A DNA stretch of 23,852 nucleotides, from contig CAKQWG010000034.1 of the NCBI GenBank assembly GCA_934278005.1, positions 1 through 23,852 of the forward strand, given 5' to 3'. The position numbers were made by a program, and so were the translations under genes. The stretch's first letter is position 1. Every line of letters begins with the position of its first letter. The stretch comes from an uncultured Pirellulaceae bacterium. GTDB lineage: Bacteria > Planctomycetota > Planctomycetia > Pirellulales > Pirellulaceae. A model generated the notes under the pieces. It had not been told where the DNA came from. It ran no database searches and saw only the letters and a program-made list of their open reading frames with translations. Positions 1 through 7,050 of this stretch are shown in pieces.

Positions 1-45
1 CGTTGCTTCACAGGGCGTTGCTTCACAGGGCGTTGCCTCACAGCC
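1..45. repeat. 15-bp tandem repeat, cut by the window edge
   Basis: Two identical copies of cgttgcttcacaggg are followed by a third with two or three changes (cgttgcctcacag, then cc). The array starts at base 1, so more copies probably lie outside the window. No convincing reading frame crosses it. Confidence 0.8.
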
Positions 46-187
46 TAGTGGCGGCCAGAGCCCTGGCAGTCTCAGCGGCTAAGCATCGCTCTAAAGTCAC
101 CTTCGCAATGTCCACCGTTTGCAGTACAATGGACGCCACTTAAGCGTTGTGCCAGGATTTTGCGTCTGAATTCGCAAGCAGCCGCAC

Positions 188-231
188 TCGCCAGAGTTTG
201 GAAGTCGCACGGTTTATCCAAACTCTGGCGA
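188..231. repeat. Perfect 15-bp inverted repeat (stem-loop)
   Basis: The arms at 188-202 (tcgccagagtttgga) and 217-231 are exact reverse complements around a 14-nt loop. A second, mutually exclusive pairing exists between gaagtcg (201-207) and cgacttc (229-235). No T-tract follows on either strand, so it is not a standard intrinsic terminator. It lies about 90 bp upstream of the small basic gene at 318 and could be a Rho-type or processing hairpin, a leader structure, or a protein-binding site. Confidence 0.7.
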
Positions 232-317
232 CTTCGGCTATCCAAAAATGGGCCCAATCCGTTTGGCCCGGTGCTATCTGTTCACAATCAACAATATATT
301 TTTGCGGGAGTACTTAA

Positions 318-407
318 GTGGGTGTAAAGAAAAGTGGCAAGGGACGTCGGAAAGTAGGCCGCAAGAAGCGACGTATGCGTGCCAAGATCCGTCACCGCAA
401 GAAATAA
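318..407 (+). CDS. Very small, very basic protein (29 aa; COX24/AURKAIP1-like pattern)
   Basis: A GTG-start frame of 29 codons plus TAA encodes a protein made almost wholly of Lys, Arg, Gly and Val, starting V/M-GVKKSGKGRRKVGRKK and ending RAKIRHRKK. A good ribosome binding site (gcgggag, 304-310) precedes the GTG by 7 nt, and an AT-rich patch (about 286-303) lies just before it. The spacing of basic residues (KVGRKKRRMRAKI) recalls the short COX24/AURKAIP1-domain proteins, which are linked to ribosomal protein mS38 and are annotated as tiny proteins in many bacteria. A role on rRNA is therefore the best guess. It ends 1 nt before the stop of the convergent gene at 409. The main doubt is its size; the binding site and strongly biased composition argue that it is real. 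Confidence 0.68.
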   Translation: MGVKKSGKGRRKVGRKKRRMRAKIRHRKK

Positions 408-408
408 T

Positions 409-1179
409 CTACCAGCGCTGGGTTGTTTTGCCCGCATCCAGCAGTTGCTGGGCTGCGGGGCTTAAACCGTATTCCAGGCCGGCTTGATTCAACTCGATCA
501 AGACGTTGAATCTCGAGTACGGCGAATCAGCATAGATGACAGCGGCAGGCTCGATATGAACCACGCTGGTTGCCTTGCCATTCCAGCTCAATAAGTACAA
601 AACGCCTCCCAGCGATGGAACTTGCTGCATTCGATATTGCTGTTGCAGTTCGGTCATGAAGCGGGTCGCGTCACCGGTAGTCCCCTGGACTGTGAGACGC
701 TGCACGCGCTGATAGCGATCGAAGCTATAGGTCAGCGTCCCGGCGATGTCGCTGGGTGTGGTGCCGGTCACCAACGGCACGCGGAGGCCATCCATGCGCA
801 TATCTGCCAGCACGGTCGTGACGCGCGGGAAGCGGTCCAGCACCCAGCCCGGTGAAATGTCGAATCGCAACACTTCCGGCAAGGAGTGAATCGCCGGCTG
901 GGACAAGTCGTGTTCCACCAGCGGCGGATTGAGCAGATTGCCCGCGGGATGACCGGCCGCGGATGCACCTGTCAGGCCCTGCGCGGCGGTCGAATTCAAA
1001 TAGCCGCTGCCGTACATACCAGCCGCCGCTGGCGGGCTAGGTCCCGCGCCGACGAGGTGGGTTAGCCCGCCAGTTGCACTTTTGCCGGCATCGGTCTCCA
1101 TCAACATGTAGGGACCACCAGCGGCCCCGGCTAATAACAGCAGGCCAGATAGAGGCTTTTTGTAAAATGATTCGGACAT
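409..1179 (-). CDS. Membrane-anchored protein of unknown function (256 aa)
   Basis: I cannot name this family with confidence. The N-terminus has two basic residues (KK, 7-8) followed by a short hydrophobic run (SGLLLLAGAAGG), which looks like a signal or anchor. Residues about 25-90 form a Gly/Ala/Pro/Ser-rich, probably disordered linker. From about residue 95 there is an ordered domain beginning LPEVLRFDISPGWVLDRFPR, with alternating beta-strand-like stretches and several Tyr/Arg-rich segments. The order of features suggests a protein anchored at the membrane with an exposed globular C-terminal domain. It is divergent from the methyltransferase at 1325 (145 bp apart) and ends tail to tail with the 29-aa gene. 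No Shine-Dalgarno is visible before the ATG, which is common in planctomycetes. It could be specific to that phylum. Confidence 0.72.
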   Translation of the reverse strand: MSESFYKKPLSGLLLLAGAAGGPYMLMETDAGKSATGGLTHLVGAGPSPPAAAGMYGSGYLNSTAAQGLTGASAAGHPAGNLLNPPLVEHDLSQPAIHSLPEVLRFDISPGWVLDRFPRVTTVLADMRMDGLRVPLVTGTTPSDIAGTLTYSFDRYQRVQRLTVQGTTGDATRFMTELQQQYRMQQVPSLGGVLYLLSWNGKATSVVHIEPAAVIYADSPYSRFNVLIELNQAGLEYGLSPAAQQLLDAGKTTQRW

Positions 1180-1324
1180 GCTGGATCAATTCATTGGAAC
1201 ATTCCGCCATAGCGCGGGTATTAACCAAGGTCGGCGTATCGAGTTTATCGACGCATCGAACGGCCGATTCAAGCCTAGCGTCGGCCTCCCATTTAATCGC
1301 TAGAAACGGATTTAGTCTGCTGCC

Positions 1325-2641
1325 GTGTCTCACTCACTCGATCCGCCGGCGGCAATTGATTGGCTCATTGCGCACGGCCGCACACTGTTGCAGTCTACCG
1401 GCGAGGTCCAGCAGGCGCGGTGGAAACGCGATTTAGCGGCGTGGCAGTGCGAACTGCTGCGTCGACAGATTGGCTATCGCTGGCGCAGCCGCCATCGTTT
1501 TCCGCAGCCTGACTTGTGGTTGTGGACCGACACTAGCCTGGCTCAAGCCAGCGATCATTGGTCGGCCCAGTTCAAGGCAGGATTGTTCCCAGCCGGTGAA
1601 TTCGTAGTCGATGCTTGCTGCGGGGCTGGAGCGGACCTTGTGGCGCTGGCTGGTCGCGGAGATGTGCTCGGCATCGATGCGGATCCGGCCCTTGCAGCCT
1701 TGGCGCAGGACAACGCGCGCACACACGGGTTGGACGTTGCCGTTCATGTGGCCCGACTGTCTGACCAGCTGCCCAGTCCATGGGCGTCCAACACGTCGTG
1801 GCTGAGCATTGATCCCGATCGACGGCCCGATGGCCAGCGTACCACGGATGCTCAAGCCTTCAGTCCGGCGCTCGATCAGGTATTGCACATGTCGCGGCAG
1901 TGCAGAGGAGGCGTTATCAAACTCGCTCCTTCAACTCGCACCGACGAGCAATTGACGGCTGCCCTCGACGCTACCTGCTCGCGGATGTGGCTGGGCAGCC
2001 AGGGCGAATGCCGGCAGTTGTTGCTCTTGTCCGGCGAACTGCGGTACCTCGATCCGCGCCAGCTCGCGCTACACTCCGACGGGCAGCGACCACAGATTTC
2101 AACGGACCATGTGGGGCAGGTCACACCACTGCGCTCTGCCGTGTTGTGCGAACCGGGCGACGCGGCTCAAGGGTTCGCCGGCATCAACCACGTCTACCAG
2201 GCCGAGGTCTCTAAATGTGCTGACCTGCTGCCCTCGCAAATGGACATCGGTCGCTATGTGTACGACCTGCATCCGACTCTCCATGCCGCTGATTTGCAGC
2301 GCGTGTGGTCTAGCGAACATGGCCTGCGCCCGATCTCTGAGGCGCACGGCTATTACAGCTCCGATGCTTTGGTGCAGTCTCCGTGGGCGCAAGCTTTCGA
2401 GCAGATTGCCGTTTTAGCCTGGGATGACCGCAAGATCCGGCAATGGCTGCGAGGTTTTGGCGCCGGGCAAGTGGAGGTCAAGGTGCGTGGCGTGCATCCC
2501 ATCAAGCTGCACATCGATGCCAACGCTTGCCAAAAGCGGTATTCGCGCGCCGACGGCGAGCCAATCGCGTTGTTGGTCACGCGCATCGGCGACCGCCTGC
2601 GCGGTATCGCCGCGCGGCGTAGCCCGACTAGGGAGCGATAG
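1325..2641 (+). CDS. Class I SAM-dependent methyltransferase with C-terminal THUMP-like domain
   Basis: The 438-aa protein has the layout of the THUMP-like methyltransferase family. A helical N-terminal part (about 1-90) includes the family pattern around LWLWTDTSLAQASDHW. Motif I of the Rossmann fold follows (VVDACCGAGADLVALA, 94-109), then the acidic ribose-binding stretch DVLGIDADP (113-121). A motif-IV-like loop (SIDPDRRPDG, 161-170) recalls the DPxRR signature of this family. The last 60 residues (RGVHPIKLHIDANACQKRY, then ALLVTRIGD) match a THUMP-like RNA-binding domain. It probably methylates a nucleic acid, perhaps tRNA or rRNA, but the target cannot be read from sequence. The start is GTG; no other start in the frame keeps the conserved N-terminal helices. 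A 15-bp minisatellite begins 5 nt after the stop. Confidence 0.85.
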   Translation: MSHSLDPPAAIDWLIAHGRTLLQSTGEVQQARWKRDLAAWQCELLRRQIGYRWRSRHRFPQPDLWLWTDTSLAQASDHWSAQFKAGLFPAGEFVVDACCGAGADLVALAGRGDVLGIDADPALAALAQDNARTHGLDVAVHVARLSDQLPSPWASNTSWLSIDPDRRPDGQRTTDAQAFSPALDQVLHMSRQCRGGVIKLAPSTRTDEQLTAALDATCSRMWLGSQGECRQLLLLSGELRYLDPRQLALHSDGQRPQISTDHVGQVTPLRSAVLCEPGDAAQGFAGINHVYQAEVSKCADLLPSQMDIGRYVYDLHPTLHAADLQRVWSSEHGLRPISEAHGYYSSDALVQSPWAQAFEQIAVLAWDDRKIRQWLRGFGAGQVEVKVRGVHPIKLHIDANACQKRYSRADGEPIALLVTRIGDRLRGIAARRSPTRER

Positions 2642-2646
2642 TCACC

Positions 2647-2739
2647 GTGCAGAATGTCGCCGTGCAGAATGTCGCCGTGCAGAATGTCGCCGTGCAGAAT
2701 GTCGCCGTGCAGAATGTCGCCGTGCAGTAGAATGTCAGC
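2647..2739. repeat. 15-bp minisatellite directly after the methyltransferase stop
   Basis: Five exact head-to-tail copies of gtgcagaatgtcgcc (2647-2721) are followed by a degenerate copy lengthened by tag (2722-2739) and a further partial copy (gtggagtagaat). The perfect core and decayed 3' edge suggest recent expansion by slippage. Frames through it, such as HGDIL repeats on the minus strand, look like artefacts. Confidence 0.92.
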
Positions 2740-2781
2740 GTGGAGTAGAATATTAAGATATATCATTAACACTGCAGTGGT

Positions 2782-2814
2782 TGGCTCAGCTGGCTCTGTA
2801 TGGCTCAGCTGGCT
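2782..2814. repeat. Short direct repeat (tggctcagctggct twice)
   Basis: The 14-mer tggctcagctggct occurs at 2782-2795 and again at 2801-2814. It covers the more upstream candidate start (ATG 2800) of the TPR gene and is one reason to prefer the start at 2848. Confidence 0.7.
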
Positions 2815-2847
2815 GCTGGCAAATCCTGTTTACCAAGTTCACCCGCG

Positions 2848-3666
2848 ATGCAACCTATCAATCCTCAAGATTTGCTAATTCGCCGCCGGTCGTTGGCAAC
2901 GGACCAGGCTCTGGAGGCGGACGCTGAGGCGCCGGCCACGCGGACCGTGCCGCTTGAGCGATTTCAAATGCTGGAGCGGGCGATCCGGGAAAACCCACTG
3001 ACGGTCCAACCGTATCTCGAGTTGGCTGGCTACTACTTCAGCAGCCAGCGGTGGGTCGATGCGCGGCGCGTACTGGAGCTCGCCTGTCAGCGTTTCCCGG
3101 ACGTAGAGCAGGCGCAGTTTCTGCTAGAGGAGGCGCAGTTGGCGCGGTCACTGCAGTGGAACGATCAAGTCGAGCGGGCGCATCGCAGCGAACCTACTCA
3201 GTTGACTCAGGCCGCGGTTGAGCAATCGCAGTTGGAGCTGAATGTTCTACGTGAGCGTGTCTGTCGAGCTCGCTTGCAGCGGCATCCCGAGCAATCTCAG
3301 TTGTATTTGCCGCTGGCCACAGCCTTGCATGGTTTGGGGCAGACGCCCGCGGCAATCGATGCGCTGCGGCGGGCGATGCAGGAACCCAAGTTGCGCAGTG
3401 CGGCGGCCTACCAGTTGGGGCAGGTGTTGGAACAGGTTGGGCGGATCCCAGAAGCCTTGTCGGCCTATCGCCGCGCGGCGCTGTTTCGCGTTCCATCGCC
3501 GCCACACGAGCTTAAGTTCGCCGCGCTGTCGGCCGCCGCTGATCTGGCCGAACGCTGGCGCTTGATCGACTCGGCCCGGCGCTACGTCGGCTTGTTGGTT
3601 GAACTGGCTCCCGATGATGCCAGTTTGCAGGAGCGACATCGCGCGCTGTGTGCTACTCCGCTGTAG
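2848..3666 (+). CDS. Tetratricopeptide (TPR) repeat protein (272 aa)
   Basis: The protein is almost wholly helical with TPR-type helix pairs. One is around LTVQPYLELAGYYFSSQRWV, one around QLYLPLATALHGLGQTPAAI, and one around AAAYQLGQVLEQVGRIPEAL, each with the usual small/large residue spacing. A final pair follows (AALSAAADLAERWRLIDSAR). There is no signal peptide, so it is probably cytoplasmic and acts as a protein-protein scaffold; the partner is unknown. The frame is open from ATG 2800, but the first 16 residues from there are encoded by a short direct repeat. MQPINPQDLL at 2848 is a more natural beginning, though neither start has a clear Shine-Dalgarno. An intrinsic terminator for the opposite gene lies 22 nt after the stop. 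Confidence 0.82.
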   Translation: MQPINPQDLLIRRRSLATDQALEADAEAPATRTVPLERFQMLERAIRENPLTVQPYLELAGYYFSSQRWVDARRVLELACQRFPDVEQAQFLLEEAQLARSLQWNDQVERAHRSEPTQLTQAAVEQSQLELNVLRERVCRARLQRHPEQSQLYLPLATALHGLGQTPAAIDALRRAMQEPKLRSAAAYQLGQVLEQVGRIPEALSAYRRAALFRVPSPPHELKFAALSAAADLAERWRLIDSARRYVGLLVELAPDDASLQERHRALCATPL

Positions 3667-3687
3667 ACTTGGTCTGCGCGTATCAAC

Positions 3688-3719
3688 GAAAAAAGCCCAG
3701 GGTTTGCTGACCCTGGGCT
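3688..3719 (-). terminator. Intrinsic terminator of the BBP7-like gene
   Basis: A 10-bp perfect stem (agcccagggt, 3694-3703, with accctgggct, 3710-3719) has a 6-nt loop. Read on the minus strand it runs into six Ts (the A-run at 3689-3694). It sits 37 nt past the stop at 3757. Plus-strand transcripts would have no U-tract after it. Confidence 0.88.
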
Positions 3720-3756
3720 GGAGAGCTTTATGCGTGGTGGAAGGCGGTCGCACGCA

Positions 3757-4929
3757 TCAGCGATTAAACTCGATACCTAGGCTAAAGCCTGCCAGCTGCA
3801 CATCTTGGTCTTGTTGATTGATGTTGCCAAAGCCCGGGTTGGCGGCTCGCCAAATCCCGTCTGCAAAATCGATCACATCGATACCTCCGCGGATACCAAA
3901 GGCTTTGGTGAATTGGTAAGCCGCTTCGGCTCGAGCTTCGAAACCGAAGACGAACTCGGTATTGGTGGCATGGACAAAGCCAGTGCCGGTGGTGTAGTCC
4001 GTGGCGACCACGCCAGTGTTGATCGCAGGTGCACCAGCGTATTGAGTCGTGTATACGCGGCGGGCATATTCACGAGCTTGAAAGTTGGCCATCGCAAAGG
4101 CTCGCAATTCACTCGAGAGTGTCCAGCGGTTGTAGTGCGTGAAGTAACGCGCCCCCAGCTGCCCACCGACCATGCGGTTTTTAATGGTAGTTTCATCGGA
4201 GATCAACCTTTCCAACTGCGTGGATGTGGTCGGCGGCGAGAATGGGGCAGTGATCTGCGTAACGTCTCGGGTGTAGTTCTGGTTCATCGCAAAATCGTCG
4301 ACAGTGGTATACTTGAAGCCGATCATCGGCTCAATGATACCGCCATAGCGATACGGCTCGCGGCGCCAGGTCTTGTTGAGTTCAAAGTTGCTCATACCGA
4401 ACACATTCAAACTGTCCGCCAGGATGTAAGCACGTGTGCCCAGCTGGGGATCGTTGGCATCGATAAACGGTCTAACCGGGTTGGTTATGCTGTTCACATC
4501 GGCCGTATTAACACGGTTGATCCGCTCTTGGTAGATCTTGTCATAGACGTTCGGGCCGCCAATGTGACGGAAACTAGCAAACCAACCAGTTCGCTCTGAG
4601 GTCATAAACCCCACATCAAATCGATTGCCCCAACCGAAGTCGCCCGTGTTAGCGGAGGTTTCGGTGTTGGGCCGCGAGACCCACAGATGGGTCCTGTCGT
4701 AGGTGGCAAACCAACCCGTGGGGGCCCGTTTGCGCGGCGACTGATCCAGCATCGCGTCGACATCGACGGGTGCAAAGAACTGCCAATCAGGATCGAACTC
4801 CAAGGGTTCAGCGAACGGATGGAACGCTGGGCCATTGGGTAAGTTTTTCCCTTGAGCCATTAGGCTGGGACTGGCTACCATCACAGTAACCGCGGCGATG
4901 ACTCGCCAAGCTATATTGAGCACCGACAT
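3757..4929 (-). CDS. Outer-membrane beta-barrel protein, BBP7-like (390 aa)
   Basis: The N-terminus (MSVLNIAWRVIAAVTVMVAS, then PSLMAQG) is a clear signal peptide with a likely cut after AQ/AQG. The mature part is rich in aromatic, polar and glycine residues in short alternating strands (GWGNRFDVGFMTSERTGWFA, VGGQLGARYFTHYNRWTLSS). It ends in strand-like segments (LAGFSLGIEFNR), as expected for a barrel in the outer membrane. The pattern is closest to the planctomycete BBP7 (putative beta-barrel porin-7) family; function within that family is largely unknown. The frame is open to 5001, but ATG 4929 is chosen because a strong Shine-Dalgarno (GGAAGG, 4935-4940) lies 5 nt upstream and the signal peptide starts there. 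The gene is single, with its own terminator. Another planctomycete surface protein family is possible. Confidence 0.65.
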   Translation of the reverse strand: MSVLNIAWRVIAAVTVMVASPSLMAQGKNLPNGPAFHPFAEPLEFDPDWQFFAPVDVDAMLDQSPRKRAPTGWFATYDRTHLWVSRPNTETSANTGDFGWGNRFDVGFMTSERTGWFASFRHIGGPNVYDKIYQERINRVNTADVNSITNPVRPFIDANDPQLGTRAYILADSLNVFGMSNFELNKTWRREPYRYGGIIEPMIGFKYTTVDDFAMNQNYTRDVTQITAPFSPPTTSTQLERLISDETTIKNRMVGGQLGARYFTHYNRWTLSSELRAFAMANFQAREYARRVYTTQYAGAPAINTGVVATDYTTGTGFVHATNTEFVFGFEARAEAAYQFTKAFGIRGGIDVIDFADGIWRAANPGFGNINQQDQDVQLAGFSLGIEFNR

Positions 4930-4934
4930 AACTA

Positions 4935-4940
4935 CCTTCC
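4935..4940 (-). promoter_or_regulatory. Ribosome binding site that sets the barrel-protein start
   Basis: GGAAGG on the minus strand with a 5-nt spacer to ATG 4929. It argues against the longer frame starting at 5001, which would also put 24 basic, non-signal residues before the signal peptide. Confidence 0.75.
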
Positions 4941-5231
4941 ACCGTAGCAAACGGAATCGCCCCCACGCGTCCAGCCTCATCAGAGACCGGCGGACGCACA
5001 AAATTCTGGTCGTGCCGGTAGTATCGGATAGTCCACGAAAGATAGTTGAATCACACTAGGTAAACCTTGTCGAAAATACCCTTTCTTTCGTGGCGCGCAG
5101 TTGCTATGTCACAGTCTTGGCAATCTAGCTCGTATAGGCAGCCCCGTTTGCTAATGCATGCAATCGCTAACCCGCGCCTTATCCAGGCATTGTGCATGAA
5201 ACTACCCGCCAGCTCGCTATGTGCACCACTC
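4941..5231. other. Intergenic region between the SLC13 and barrel genes
   Basis: This carries the 3' flank of the transporter gene and the upstream region of the barrel gene. No frame here has coding character, and I see no clear promoter hexamers, hairpin with T-tract, or repeat. Confidence 0.5.
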
Positions 5232-6815
5232 TCAGATACCGAGCCATGGTTTGATCACGCACAGCGTCAACAGCATGATCAAACCGATTGAGATCAGATT
5301 CAGTACCATTCCAGCTCGCACCATCTGGGCTGTTGTGATTCGGCCGGACCCAAACACGATAGCATTCGGTGGAGTGGCAACCGGCAGCATAAAAGCGCAG
5401 CTGGCGGCGACGGTAGCGGGAAAGATCAACAGATAGGGGTGGACACCCACGCCCGGTCCCAGCGCCGCTAGCACGGGCACTAGTGAGGCCGTAGTCGCGG
5501 TGTTCGACGTTAACTCGGTCAAGAATACCACAGTGGCTGTTACCAATAAAATCAGCAGCAGTGGTGGCAGCGCGGCCATTCCTACGGCCTGGCTGCCAAT
5601 GAATTCCGCCACGCCCCCGGCTTGAACGGCGGCGGCTAAACTCAGGCCACCGCCAAACAGAATCAGGATCCCCCACGGCATCCGCGAAGCACTTGCCCAG
5701 TCCATGGTAAATTCAAGTGGGACACGACGAGTTGGCGTCAGAAACAGGAGCAGAGCCGCAGCCATGGCGATCAGCGTATCGGATAAGTTCACCAGTGGCT
5801 GATAATTGACTCCGCCCCATTCGATCTGCAGACTGCTCAAGAGCGGGCGGAATAACCACAATCCAACTGTGAGCACGAACACTGCCAGTGTGTTCCATTC
5901 TCCACGGCTCATTTTTCCGAGCTCGTTCAGTTCGCGCTCAACCATCTGTCGGCCCCCTTCCAGGGCGATGTCGCCGATTGGGAACAGTATACGCGTCAAA
6001 ACCCAATACATAACCGGCAGAAACACGGCTGCGAAGCTAACACCGATCGGCAGCCAGTTCGCAAAAGTCAGTTCAAGTCGATACTCTTCGGCAATGCTGT
6101 CTCTCAAAAATCCGGCTAGGAACGTGTTGGTGGGCGTACCAATTATGGTCATGACTCCACCTACAGAAGCCGAATAGGCTACGGCTAATAGCAGGCAGCT
6201 AGCAAATCGGCCCACTGCCGGTTGCAGCTCAGGCTGCTGCTGACTTTGGCGTTGCAATAGCCCAATTACGCTCAGCGCGATGGGGAGCATCATGGCTGCA
6301 GTTGCTGTGTTGGACACAAAAGCGCTCAGCACCGCGGTCACGAGCATGAACCCGGCCACCATGGCTCGCGCCGAGGTGCCCATAGTGCGCAGCGTCAACA
6401 GCGCGATGCGTTTGCCCAAGCCCCAGCGCTCCATCGACAGGGCGAGGATAAAGCCGCCGAAATATAGGAAGATCAGCGGATCGGCATAGGGCGCACACGC
6501 CTCACGTACGGTGGTCGCCCCCAGCAGAGGAAATAGCAAAATGGGCAGCAGCGCCGTCACGCTGATCTCCACCGCCTCGGTCAGCCACCACACGCCCATC
6601 CATATCATTACCGCCAGCGTGGCTCGTCCCGCCCAGTTGAACGGATGCGTCGCTCCACCTGCATCCAAAAACTGAGTGGGTAACCAAATCAGCGCCGCGC
6701 CAGCCAAGCAGGGGCCTAGCAGCACACCCAACCATCGCAGCGACTGCTTGGCTGAACCTATCTCGGGTACGTCGCGGGACTTGTTGGGAGGGCTTTGCGG
6801 TGGGGAACTGTTCAT
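5232..6815 (-). CDS. SLC13/DASS-family anion (carboxylate) transporter
   Basis: This 527-aa polytopic membrane protein has the two signature Ser-Asn-Thr hairpin motifs of the divalent anion/sodium symporters. They are SNTATAAMMLPIA (168-180) and, in the second inverted half, TSNTATTASLVPVLA (436-450). Each is followed by the matching re-entrant loop motif, GTPTNTFLAGF (226-236) and ATPPNAIVFGSG (480-491). These residues form the substrate and sodium sites in characterised homologues such as VcINDY. A WWLTEAVEISVTALLPILLF segment (76-95) is also typical. It should import di- or tricarboxylates (or another divalent anion) with Na+ across the inner membrane; the exact substrate is not readable. 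The first 26 residues are a polar cytoplasmic tail. No Shine-Dalgarno is evident. It is divergent from the PSD1 operon, 235 bp away. Confidence 0.9.
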   Translation of the reverse strand: MNSSPPQSPPNKSRDVPEIGSAKQSLRWLGVLLGPCLAGAALIWLPTQFLDAGGATHPFNWAGRATLAVMIWMGVWWLTEAVEISVTALLPILLFPLLGATTVREACAPYADPLIFLYFGGFILALSMERWGLGKRIALLTLRTMGTSARAMVAGFMLVTAVLSAFVSNTATAAMMLPIALSVIGLLQRQSQQQPELQPAVGRFASCLLLAVAYSASVGGVMTIIGTPTNTFLAGFLRDSIAEEYRLELTFANWLPIGVSFAAVFLPVMYWVLTRILFPIGDIALEGGRQMVERELNELGKMSRGEWNTLAVFVLTVGLWLFRPLLSSLQIEWGGVNYQPLVNLSDTLIAMAAALLLFLTPTRRVPLEFTMDWASASRMPWGILILFGGGLSLAAAVQAGGVAEFIGSQAVGMAALPPLLLILLVTATVVFLTELTSNTATTASLVPVLAALGPGVGVHPYLLIFPATVAASCAFMLPVATPPNAIVFGSGRITTAQMVRAGMVLNLISIGLIMLLTLCVIKPWLGI

Positions 6816-6967
6816 GGATCTATTGGCGATTATTCGACTTTGCTGAAGCTGCGACTGGTCGAAAGGCTAAGACTACGCTGCAGGGCTAACGTGCACCAGC
6901 GCCGCCACTGTGGGTACGTTTGTGCACTGAACAGGTTGTTCGGGCGGTTGGCACATCGATCGAGCGA

Positions 6968-6996
6968 TTGAACTTAGCACGACTTCGGGCCATAAT
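6968..6996 (+). promoter_or_regulatory. Candidate sigma-70-type promoter for the PSD1-DUF1501 operon
   Basis: TTGAAC (6968-6973), a 17-nt spacer, and CATAAT (6991-6996) lie in a locally AT-rich patch (cataatataac). They sit about 50 nt before the GTG/ATG start. The hexamers are close but not exact consensus, and planctomycete promoters are poorly defined. Confidence 0.4.
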
Positions 6997-7050
6997 ATAA
7001 CGACCTGCCTAGCATCTCGCTCTCGCCTCCCTCCTGATGAGCACTAATCT

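Noticed and set aside
2353..2772. Minus-strand frame with repeated HGDIL residues
   Set aside because: It lies across the minisatellite and antisense to the methyltransferase. The repeat peptide simply reflects the 15-bp unit.
3805..4599. 264-aa plus-strand frame
   Set aside because: It is antisense to the barrel-protein gene, which has a signal peptide, ribosome binding site and terminator. The plus frame has no family features.
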